DNA of 64,000 nt from Rhynchonema sp. JSB1_4 (Eukaryota; Nematoda; Chromadorea; Monhysterida; Xyalidae): contig JASAMV010005429.1 in assembly GCA_030248065.1 (NCBI GenBank), forward strand, positions 62,001-126,000. Direction: 5' to 3'. Made by a program: the position numbers and the translations under genes. Within the stretch, counting starts at the first letter, position 1, and each line of letters opens with the position of its first letter. Below, piece after piece: positions 1-12,200 of this stretch. Under the pieces are notes generated by a model. It searched no databases. It saw only the letters and a list, made by a program, of their open reading frames with translations, and was not told the DNA's origin.

Positions 1-135
1 CCAAAAACTCTGATCCCGATCCCGATGTCAATCCAGTTTCCGATTTGGAAAATTTCAATCCCGTTAAGAAATCCCGATCTCGATTAGTATCCCGATCCTA
101 ATAAGCAATCCCGTCCGAGCCCTCTAACCCCGGAA
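1..135. repeat. ATCCCGAT-rich repeat, probable transposon end
   Basis: The first 135 bases repeat the word ATCCCGAT and close variants (about positions 12, 18, 67, 73, 89 and 108) and end in CCCGTCCGAGCCCTCTA. Read on the minus strand this end is GAGGGCTCGGACGGGAT, the style of terminus seen in some hAT-type MITEs. The other end lies outside the window, so the class is an inference. The word is too irregular for a clean microsatellite. Confidence 0.4.
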
Positions 136-214
136 AACGTCCAACTGTTGTCAAACTTTGCTTCGCGGATCGCCAATCTGTTTTAAATTATTTTATTGTA
201 CATACATGTTGCAG

Positions 215-3200
215 CTGGTACCGCCTGTTGTGCAAAGCCTTTCCAACGGTCAGCTAGTGTGTTTGGTTGCCGATTACGCTGTCGATTGTGATCTACAAAG
301 GGGACAGCAGTTCGTCATTCTTGACACACAACCACCCGAATCGAACGACAGTGTGGTTAGTTTTTTTTTAAGAATTAAACAATATCCATTTTCGATGTCC
401 AATCAAATGATGATGTTTCATCTACATATCGTATTTTCAACACAGGTTCGACTTTGTGCTGTCCAACGCGTTCCAGCCAACAGCGACATTGTAAATACTA
501 ACGGTGAAACATCAGATGCGAATAGACGATTGCTTGTGCCTCGACATTTACTAGCTGGTTCGTGTGGTGGTGTGACTTTGAGGTATTAAAAAATGGTCGC
601 TGCTAGCATGCCTACATACATAGCTTGACGTGAAACAACCGATTTGCCCTGTTTAGTTTCGGCAGGCCTGCCGCCAACTTAGAACACGAGCTTCTGACCA
701 ACTTACTTTGCTTGCTGTCAATTACTGTGCTCAATTAGCTACTGGTTTGTGCGCATTCGACCAAATTTGCTGCACAAAAACTGTGACTCCTGAGTGTCAC
801 ACAGTCCGGCTAGGGCTAGTCCTGTACGCACCGCGATAACCATGGACTTTGTTCTGTGTGGCGACCGGAACTTGATAGCACGGCTTATTAGCGTGCGTGT
901 GTGCGTCAGCGGAGGAATAGGTTGTATGTATAAGTTCAGATGTCCATTTCCGGGGCGCTCGATTTTCAAATGTAAGATTGTGCTGGGGTCCACCATAGAA
1001 TGTGCTTGTAATTACAAGCGAGTGAAAATGCGCACCTGTCTGCCCGTACAGTGGCTGTGAGGCAGGACAAAAACGTTGTTTTGAGCAAAGTTCGATGAAT
1101 GATCTGTCATTAACATTATGTGCGTTTTTGCTGTTCATGTCTGCGTTGCACAATGTATCATTTCTGCCTGTTTTCAAATCAAATATTCATTGGAAACTTA
1201 CTGCTTTGCGCAACCCTTTCCGCGCTATGTGCTATCGTTCCCTGTATGTCCTGTTCTCTTACTCTGCGTGTCATTTGCGGCTAACTCGTTTCGTCCATGA
1301 AAGCTCCTCAATTCTGTTCAGTTGAAACGTATAAATTCTCAAAATTAAATGAAGAAAGCGCCGCTGACAAAGATGGCGACTGAAGTGGCGCGCAACAGCG
1401 AGTCGAACTTACCTCGTTTCCACCACGCACCGACGAGGACTCCGAATGTTCCGAAACAACCGCGATTCCCAAGGATCAGACGTTGGCTGAGTCTGCAGTT
1501 CGCCCGTAAAGCACCAAAACATACGCACGCGATCACCTACGCCGGTATATCACGTGACTGTGACGTAGCTCGAAAATGTATTGTGCCATTTCAAAAGTTT
1601 TTTTGGTTTCTGTATTGCTGCTTCTCAGTTTCTGAATTGTTCTGTGTTGCATGCCCGCTTTTCTGTCGCTTCGTTCAGTTGATTTTCTTTAGGTTCATGT
1701 TGAGGTAATACGCTTTATTTCGGAATGAAAGCGAAAACGTTTGGTGACGGGTGTTGTCCATTTGTTCTGTTCCAAACCTGTTTTCTGTTTCGTTTTGTGA
1801 CAAAAAACAAAAACAGACCCTTGGTTCCGTCTTCCACGCAGCTGTTTCCACGCTCATCCCGCGCAAATTTGTGCAATGTTTTTCGTTCTGTTGGTAACAA
1901 ACAGCCTACCTACTTCAGAATAATTAGCCCCGTTTTGTGGCGCACATGCACACGGTATGTGTGTTGTGTATGGGCGTTATTTTTGCCCAGCTTGTAGTTG
2001 CAAATCACGAGCCTGACGGTTGTATAGTTACCACAGCCAGTTTCCTTGTGGCGACCATTTTTGAATTAATTTTATTGCTCGAATTCCTCTTCCCTCACTG
2101 CCCTTCCATTTGAAAGTTGAAAGTAACGGTTTTGATTTGCAGATGTTTCAACGTCGTCGGTCTCAGTCGACAGTCAAGGCAACATCGGTGCTGATGCGTC
2201 CATGACCACCAGTGTGGACAACATGTTGAAACGGAAAACTATCACGTGGGTTTCATGCTGGTTGATTGTGTGTTGGGCAGCTGCCTAACTGTATATTCTC
2301 GCAAATCACCCTGTTATCATGCGCACAGCATCAGTTGCCACAACAAAGGCAAAATGCAAGTCTCGTTTTGTTGCAGACGTTTCTTCAGCAGCAGCAGTCG
2401 GAGCGAGATCAAACAGAATCGGTCGTCAGCGACCGACAATATGGCGTCAACATCCACGCAGCCGGATGGTGGCACGGCACTCACTCGCGCCAGCAAACCG
2501 GCCAGCATGTATGACAGGATCAGGGTGAGTGCGGGCAATGATGATGGCGCATTCAGTCAGATTGGTTAATTTTGTGGCTTTAACTTCAGCTGGAGTATGG
2601 TTCATTTTGTCAGTCTCCTGTCCTGCTCTGTCGGTCGGTCGTGTTTCAGTGTCCTAGTGATTGGTTGCATTTTCATCCATTTTTTCTCTCGCCGGTTCTT
2701 TTCACACCTTCGGCAACAGAAATAATTCATTAATTTAATTTTGCTAGTCTGTCCCTATTTTTTGCTCAGTCCGGTCCCAGCGTTGTGCACCTACCTTCAG
2801 AACCATAAACTTGATGTACAACTGTGCAAACAACGTATGTATGCCGCGAAGAGCAACCTACTTCTACTTGTACGTAAAAATTCCCATAAGACCGACACGG
2901 GAACACGTTGGCTTTGGCTATAGCTTGCACCTGTGTCGAATTGGTCTGGTCCTAGTGGTGTAGGCAGCTTGCTTTGATTATTTTGTGCCGTCCGAGCCTT
3001 GCGCCATCGTGAAGACGTTTTCAGGTATTTTTTCCTGGAGCTTCTTTCATCTGGTTCTTCATGTCTTGAAATTTTTATTGGATGCAGCCGTACGGCTTAC
3101 TTCTGCAGCGGCTTTTCCAAGTTTCGAAGTGCTCAGTTCCTGAGGGCAGGATTTTAACGAAATCACGTGAACGCATTTAGCGAGAAGTTCAAATATGGTA

Positions 3201-6200
3201 GATTCGCCAGCATGATAATCCTGTTTTCAGTGAAAGGGTTGTTTTCGTGCTTTCTGTCTCAAACTATACATGGTAATTTCGTCTTTTTTGAGGAACGTCT
3301 TCATAAGGAACAAGCGTTCCAATTCTGGGTTCCGCTAGCTGACACAATTTCATGGGTAAGAACTGCCAAGTCAAAGGTGGCAAAAAAATATACAGGCTCA
3401 GTCCTGATTGATCTAGGAAAACCGTTGCGATGTGGTGTGTAAATAAAATGCATTACCACTTTTAACCACAAAAATGTTTTACGTGCATTAATGCACCCCT
3501 GACTTGTGAAAAAGTTTATTTCTGTCTGGTCTGGTTTACACATGTACATTTTGTCGATATGTCCCCATACGTACTGTAGGTACTTTTTAAATGTGTAGCC
3601 CAAGCGTATGCAATGCGGTAAAAACTACTTTTATCGTCAAAAATATGATACCGGTATGCATATCTCACTGACCTTGTGTGAACGTAATATGCCCTACTCT
3701 GCTGAGCTGAGCTTGAATATGTGGATTGGGTTGGGTACATACTGGCATACGCGGTATCAGTGTAGTGGCAGGCCCATGTGTGGGAGGAATATATCGGGGT
3801 TGGACCGAAGCGAATATATTTTTCACCCAAAAAGAAAAAACACCTTTTTTTTAAACATTTTCCCCAAAAATTAAAAAGTACTTTTTCAAATTTTCCCAAA
3901 ACCAAAAAATTATTGGGTTGCGCGCAGCCCATTCAAAAAAAAAAAAACACCGATTTTTGCCAAAAGGTAGATAATTGCTTTAGAGGATAATTTGGAGTTG
4001 TGAGAGGAAAGAACACACCCCCCCCCCCCCCCCCCAAACAAAACAAAAAAAGAGGGGCCCCCCCCCCCCCCAGCCACTACTATACGCGGTATAATAATAA
4101 GTTCACGGCCCACGTTATGTATGTACATGCAAGTTCCGTACTGCGTAGATCGCACGTTTTCTGGCATAGTATTGCGTAACTTTTCACGGCATCGTAAGTT
4201 CGTTTCCGGTTAGAATGTTACCATTTTCACGAAAATAATTTACAGCAGTGCGCCCACCTGAATGGAAGCCGGTGTTTTGATTTGCTGCAATGTTTTTGTA
4301 TCAAGTCAACAAGGAACACGGAACACCGCTGACTGTCACGTCAGGCCGGGTTTTTTTTGTTCCTTGCGTCACGCTGCCTTGTGCGCTCAAGTCTTGTGCC
4401 GCCCGCGTAACTCGGCAAAATCTGCAACTAACGCAGAAATGTTTATGTTTTCCAGCTAAATTCTGCGTATGTTTTTGAAGTTCTTATAATTCAGTTTGGA
4501 TGCGATATGATCGCGTGGCTGTGAATCTCGTGTTGTTCTGCATTCAAGCAGTTGTGCAGCCGCAGCCCAGCTGGTTTGTCGCCATCGTTTCCTGTTCTGC
4601 TCTTGTTCTTTTATTCAGTCCATCTGCTTGGAAACAGGTGCTGTCTCAGAGATTACAGCATTAGGCTGGACTTGGATCTGTGTGTATGTCAACGCCCAAC
4701 GGTCAAGCGCATGAGAGCACTATTCACTAATTGGTCAGGAAAATCAGGCTAGATTTATAACAAACAGAATGAAATCGTTTTTGGCCTGTCGGATCGGCAA
4801 CGATGCCAATTTATTTCCCGGAATGGATTCGCTCATGGTCGCAATGGCAAAGTTCCTTGCCCTCGTATTGTAGCTGTCTGCGGCATTGTGACCCTTTTGG
4901 GATTAATTAGATGCTCATGCCGCTGATTGCGAGTCCCGGATTTGCAACAACATCGGACCAGACGATACGGAAGTCCTCTCACAGTTTGTTGTGCGTGCCT
5001 ACCTGTTCACATTGTGCGGTCCGTTTAGCTGTTAGCCCGCGTCAGATAGGAAGGCAAAACAAATATTTATAAAACGATTAGCTGGTCGGCCATGAAACCA
5101 CAAGATTATTAGCTTACATACATTCATTTTGAATTTTTGAAGCTGTTTTCAATCGAAACCTATGCATTTGAGAAATCGGATTTTTTTCTCGACCGCAAGG
5201 AGATCAGCTCGCCTTCCGCCGATGACCAGGAGTTTTTGCATACCTCTAAAAAACTACATTGACTAATATAATGGTCAGGTTGTACGTAATATGTGCACCG
5301 GTTTGTACATAACAAACTCTATTCCGCAATCTTGACTTCCGTGATGCTCATCTTTTCCTGATCGTATTTACAATTTTCTACTTTACTGTATGTGCAAGGT
5401 GGCCCAAAAAGTACGGAAACTTGTTTGAGAGGCCAGAGCTCGGCCGTGCTTACAGATTGAGAGGCGTGTGTTGTATCTCATTCGCTCAACTTTTAACAAC
5501 AAGGGCTGGATTGTCTTAGCTTCCGACTGAGGTACAACGGTCTCAAACTGTAAGCACGGCTGAGTTCTGATCTCTCAAATAGTTTCCGTACTTGTTAGGT
5601 CACCCTTGTACATGCCTTTTTGGGGAATAATCGCACCTGCGTTGTTGGTCAGGGTTTAGTGATGTCTCTCGCTTGGGCTGACTATGTTTTGCGAACAGTT
5701 CTGAACTTGCCGACGAACTCTACACCAACGACAGATGCAGTTGACAAGCCATCTGCCTCATCGACTCGATTCGACCGAACGATAGTTATGTCTGTTGTCA
5801 GATGGCACAAACAAACGCAACGTTTTCCTATCTCTTTCAATCATGTTTGAGCACACTATGCGCTTTCCAGGTTGTGCCGACATGAAACAAAATTGAGGTT
5901 CTGTTTGCATGTGAGCACAGTGCGTCAAACACAAAGCACGGTATCAAACGCAGACTCATGGCATCAGACTAGAATTGAAAAACTTCATATATTCAGAGCA
6001 CTTTCATGCTTGTGCCACAGTCTCTAGCTATACTGTACAAGAAACAAACTTGTCTGGAAGTATAATTGCGCTCGCGATATGTGGGTACTGGAAGTGTCGT
6101 AAAGGCAAGAAAACTGCCGCGCGATCATCATGTCATCCATAACATACCCCCGATAATCGTCCCGGTAGCAATGCAACCGTGTTCACTTTCGCCATGAAAT

Positions 6201-9200
6201 GCTCCCTGGGGTTGGCGGGCGCCTGGCGCTTTGACGCTGGCTCTCGAACTTCAATATCTTGGGAGCCATTTTCTTGTTTGGGTTCCCAGCCACCAGACAT
6301 GTTTTTGGAACGCGCATACACTACCAAAGCGTTGCTGTATTGTGCTATCGGCCACTGAGAAAGCAAGACTGACCACTGGCATACAATTGAAGTGGTGCCA
6401 TTTCATGTTTTCGCCCATTCAAATAGATTCCAACATTAGCGGCAGCAGCAGCGGAGTGCGGTGCGTGGTTGGGCCCATTTTCTCGCAACGCTGCCATTCT
6501 GCGCCTCTCTCACTGACGTAGAGTTGTTGAGCACAGCGCACCAACGAGCTAAGGTTTTTTCATGTCGTGTACCTGAGCGCTTTTTACAGCTGGGTTCGTC
6601 TTGTGCGGCGGTGCGCACCATTTTTTGATACGGGCAAACCCCCATGCACAGCAGCTGACTATCGAAATGGCGTTGAGCGCAGTTTACTCGCAAGATTGCT
6701 CCATATCATTCATTGATATTTACAAATCCTTGGTGGGCTGGTGCTTTGCGAGACGGGGCTTATTGAAGTCCTGTAAGTATTACGGTATGTCATATGCCAA
6801 GTATTCTTCATGTTTGTATTTGGTACTGCAGCAGTATGTTTGCTAACTGAATCGGTGCTTGCTATGCAGGTGCTCTTTTGCAATTCCTGGTTCTCAGCAT
6901 GTGGTTCATATCAACGTTCGCCGAACTTTAACTCGAATGAAAAATATATCAATTCAACTCGGGCGCTGTCTTCAAACTGCAAATGTTGTGCGCGTGTTTT
7001 TTAGTTATTTTGTAGACCCCTGTGTTATTGGGTGTGATCGTCTGCAGTGACAGCAGCATTAACCCCGCAGTTCATTGACGGAAGTAGTGACTTTGTTAAA
7101 CCCGCAATCGGAGGAAAAGTATGGTTTATGGACTGTATGTACGTCTTTATCCTATTAGGAGACGCTCAACTAACAGTAGTCCCCAAACCAAGTTAAACCT
7201 GATGGCAGGTTTTGCATCCGTGCCTCCGCTCTTGGGGCGGTATAGCGACTGCAATTTGGCACTTATGCGACATGCACGTCGACGGGGCAAGCAAGCGCAA
7301 GGCAACTATGGCATTGCACCTGTGTACAGTATGTAATACCAAGATCTTGGAACCGCGGCCTAGGTTGGCATCCAATACGCGCACAGAGGCTCGCCGGATA
7401 CCGACACAGATTTATGAGCATCTGGATGCAAGTTGACGGCGGCAGACTTTGAGTCGACACAAAATTGTTGGTCTCCTCGCAGTGCGTCAAAGCAGATTTG
7501 TGAGATCATGACTGCCGTTACGCGTTTAATTCACCTGATATCATGCTTTGGTGCCAGATTTATGCTCTGGCCGTGCGGCACGGCAGCTTTGGTCCTTTTT
7601 TATAAACGGATTTCAATAGAAATAATCTCTCTAAGTGACCCGACAGCGGTCAAGTTAGGTCAACATTGCGTAGGGGCAAGCGCGCTCGTGTAACAGTCAG
7701 CTGGGTTCAACCATGAGTTTGAGTTTGGTAACTGATGGCAAGCAGCCCTTTTCCATGAGACGTCCACTCAGGCCCGACCACAGGCCACTGACTGACGAAA
7801 CAACGGCGTCAGCTTTGTGCATGACAGTTTAATGAAGACGTACATGACTATGGGGCACATGTTTGGACGCACACCGGTTGGCTTTAGAACTGTCGAGCTC
7901 TGTAGAACGTCAATTGGGTACAAGATAATCCGAAGCGCATGTACATTTTGCCCACGCATCTATGTGTACATGGTATAGCTGTGTTCGCCACACACGAAGT
8001 GCGGGGATGGACGACAAGTTGTTTGTTGATGACGCCAACTAATTTGTGTCTCTTGTGTTGCGTTTGTTTCACAGTTCGTTTTTCTTCAAACGAAAACATT
8101 TGCGTTTGTTTTGATGATGCTTCAGCTGCGTGTTTTCGCGCAGCAGAATCTTCAACGACCCACAGTTCTCCTCCCGACCGCATTCGGATTTATTCGTCTC
8201 GTAATGCAGTCACTGTACCAACATGCAGCCAAGCGTGTGCAATCCGCGCACCATACGCGCGTTTTTTTATATATTTGTTCAAAGTTAGGTACACAAGCAT
8301 GCGTGCACATAGCACATGGCTGCAGGTATATGTGAGTGCAGATGCCTGAGCTCGCTGCTGCCCGCGTGCCTGCGTAGCTTGCATGTAATCGTTTGTGCAC
8401 TGTGCTCCTGCCGTACATGTATGTACGAGCCAGCGGCAAGTTTATTTGACCGTGCCTCTCTCTGCAAGCGTATACCTATCGATTGGGCCCTGTACTTGCC
8501 AGGAGGCAGCACTCGTCACTGCCGCCTGCCAGTGATATTGTGTTGGAACATTGCTTCACATCGGGAACTAGACGGCGCTTACCACTGCGCTCGCTTGATG
8601 TATGCGTACGTACAGCTATGACGCTGGCTGGTCTGTCTTACTTATACAGTTCGTTTTAGCACATGCGGTAGCATCTGGAGCATTGCACTACACGTTGAAA
8701 CCACACACCGTTCTGTGCTGGACACTCTCGCCCTTTTTAGCTGACGGGGTGCATACAGTCAAAGCGGTGTTTAGCCAACTGCACGCTGCTGTGGGGCTAT
8801 GAAATGGCGGTCAACATGGGAACGCTTGAAATTTAGATTGTAGTAGGCGAAACCGGTTCCACATTTGGCACTCGAACCAGAACTAACTTCTCTCATTCAA
8901 ATATTCCCATCACTTGAGCTCATGATTAATTCTGTGTGAGAAAAGACGATACCATCGTAGTGTTTGGTACTGTGGAAAACAATCTCATTCATTAAATCAG
9001 CAGGACTTGGGCTGTGGTGTATGTACTGTACGCAAGTCATAGTGAAGAAGATACACAGTACCCGGACTGCCGAGCTTTGCAGCTGCACCCCACGCTATGC
9101 GTTTAAAGGTCGACGGCGCATTTACCTATAGACAGGCGGGCTCTGTCATGCAGACGAACCTTATTAGGAGGGAGGAACTAAAGTATACGAAACTTCAGTG

Positions 9201-12200
9201 CTCGTCACATGCGTGTTGCATGCAAACCCCTGTTGCAACCTACATTTGCTAACAATCTCAGAAATGGCACGTCACGTGTATGCACAAATGCAATTGTGGG
9301 CGCACGCAACGGATACGCCAGAGTCAAATTATTTGGGTGCACATAGGTCGCACTTTTCATTCATGTACATATATTTTACGTATGCTCAATCACGCTACCT
9401 TGTTTGCGACTTGTTGGCTTGATGCTTTTACGTGAACCAGGTTGAAACCATTCATTACTTGGACTAGGTGGCGTCAGTGTGCTCACGGCTTGCCAGATTA
9501 TATTTGTGTTTTTTAAAATTGTTGCCACAAAGTTCGCCATGCCTTCTCTTTGTCTACAATGCCAGTTACATTGATGTTCCACGCTCAGGGTTCGTCAAAA
9601 AATGACGGCGTTTTTATTAAAAACTGCTCTTTTTAAAAAAACGTCTGGGTCGTTTTTCGTTTTTTTAAGTCCTGAATTTCCTTGATTTTCCCTGATTTGT
9701 CAAGGAAAGTACCCTGATGTTCAAGGAAAATCAATTTTTTTGCCTAATATTTGTCAAAAACTTTTAACCAATTTTTACTTTGTCGAGTTACGTTGATATA
9801 CGGAGTTTGATTTTCATGGTCGGCCCTCTGCCAACTTTGGATGGATGATCATGATGTGGGTCGAATCGGACTGTTTAGAACTCGCTAGAAAGCGGTTGAA
9901 ACCCGTTTATTTTGCCGTATAACACACATAATTAAATTACTCTGTTTAACCATTATTTGTTCCTATAACGTACCTTTATCAAACTTTTTGAGGCATGTTT
10001 CGGGCATCGGGCGTTTTTGAAAAAAACTTTTATTTAGGAAAACAGTTTTTTAAAAGCGGATTTTTGAAAAAAAGTTATTGCCCAACTCTGTCCACATCCA
10101 CACTAAGTTACGTCATTCGATATCACTGATTTTCTTGTTGTGATCTACTTTATGACTGAGGGGCGCAAATAACGGGAAGTGAGTTACAAATTAGATCCAA
10201 TGCCGCAGTGTGTCATTTCTCAGATTTTCACCAAGGTAACTTTTTGTGACCATGCGTGTTATTGCAACGCGTTCCTCGTGCTAATCGATGTTGTTTTTGC
10301 CATACAATATTAATAGCGAGTGGCAAACGACCATCGTCGAATGTTACAGGATCTACGTTCAACATTGAGCGGCAGCCACACGCCCGTTACCAGTGCAGCA
10401 ACAACCAGCAACGCACAACCATCGACCAGCAATGATGTGCATCACAACCAACAGCCGACAACATCACAAGTGAACAACAATAGTTGTCAGGCAGCAGTGG
10501 CACATGCACCAGGCCCAGACTCGTCAGACATTAGTGCCATCGACATCGTCATACCGCCGCCGATGAGCTCATTGGCCAGTGATAAATTGCAGACAATGAC
10601 CAGCACCACCGCTGCTGTCAACGGCACCACTGACACCGCTGAGGACACCACGGTACGTTATGTTCGTGTGCGATCGTAATGTGTAATCGAAAATGAGTTG
10701 CTCCCATTTTTGCTCATAGAATTTTTATCAGGAGAATATCCAATGTGAAACATCAGCCAGATTGGCTTGCTCATCTAGCAAGCGTGATGGTTTGTGGCTG
10801 GCGGCTGTCCGACGGATCTTCACTGAGACAAGAAATAGACTTGTCACAGCAAATTCAATCCATGTTGCGTTAATACCAAGCTGACCCCCTGGTTCTGCAC
10901 CAGGTGCGTTCGGGCGTGCTGCCGTCGGATGCCGACCTGAATCAATTGACAATCGACGACTCAACAGCCGTGGCTGCATCGAGCAACAACGCCGATGTGG
11001 ATGACAGCAACACTGATGATGCACAGCCACCACCGGTCGAGGAGGAGTTGTCGCCGCAGGACAAGGCCAGGGAGAAGAGAAAGTCGGTACTGATACTTGC
11101 CACTGTTTTGTTAGCTGGTAGTTGTGTGCAATACGTATAGATGCGCAAACAGATGCGGCGTGTTACAAAAGCCACAGAGTCAAACGTGATAAGATCTGCA
11201 TCAAGCTACTGTGTGACAAAACAGGCTAATCAGTTTTCCGGGTTGAGAGTTGTAAGATCGGTCATAGATACTTTGCAGATATATTCTGGCGGAGCTGGTC
11301 GAAACGGAGAAAGATTACGTGAAAGATCTCGGCTCGATCGTCAATGGTTACATGGCGACCATCAAAGAGATGGAATTGCCAGACGATATAGCTGGCAAGG
11401 ACAAAATCGTCTTCGCTAATATACAACAGATTTACGAATTTCATAGAGAGTACGTTTGACTGGATCATTTTGTTTTTTGTTGATTGGTGTTGGAAAATGC
11501 TCAGCCACTCCCATTTGCACAATTCTACGCAGTGTGTCTGAACACGCTGATACAGTTTCATGTCCAATTAAGCTTTTTCAAGTTGTCGCAATGGATAAAG
11601 GGCGCGACAATTTGGAATAGATTTGCATTTCTACACTAAAAACGGGCTGTATGACGCGCGGGGCGCACGATTTTTTTAACAGTTTAATTGGATCACAATG
11701 GAACATGCCACGATTTTGGGGGTCTTTGTTCGTTGTTTGGACCTGCCTAAACGGCTTGGGCACTGGTGCTCCCCTGTGGTCTTCATACAAACAAGGAATT
11801 GCCCGGCTGTTCGTTACAATCATTCGCTGCCTGAGTTTCACATCCGTTGTCGTTTTGCAGCATATTCCAAGAAGAGCTGAAGAAGTGCCTTGATGACTAT
11901 ACGTTCGCCGGCCGCGCCTTCCTAAAATATGTACGTGGTAGTTTTTTAATGTCCGTCTATTGATATTCGATTATTCTTTACAATGTTGCTTTCAGGAGCG
12001 CCGTCTGCACATGTACGTGGTGTATTGCCAAAACAAGCCAAAGTCCGAGTATCTGGTGGCACAGGAGAACATGGAGGCGTTCTTCAACGACATCAAGAAG
12101 AAGCTCGGCCATCGACTCAACATTGCGGATTTGTTGATCAAGCCGGTGCAGAGGATCATGAAATATCAGTTATTGCTAAAGGTTGGTGACGTATAAAGCA

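Larger units (their letters stand above)
2525..10316 (+). other. Large (7.8 kb) intron of the Trio-like gene
   Basis: The flanking exons (2377-2524 and 10317-10652) join in phase 0, with donor GTGAGT and acceptor TTAATAG. I recognise no protein-coding segment inside. The intron holds an inverted-repeat element at 5396-5610, a probable hAT-like element at 9586-10090, an A-rich and C-homopolymer stretch near 3810-4070, and otherwise unremarkable DNA. Such a large intron before the second GEF module could host an internal promoter, as Trio family genes often have, but I see no direct sign of one. Confidence 0.7.
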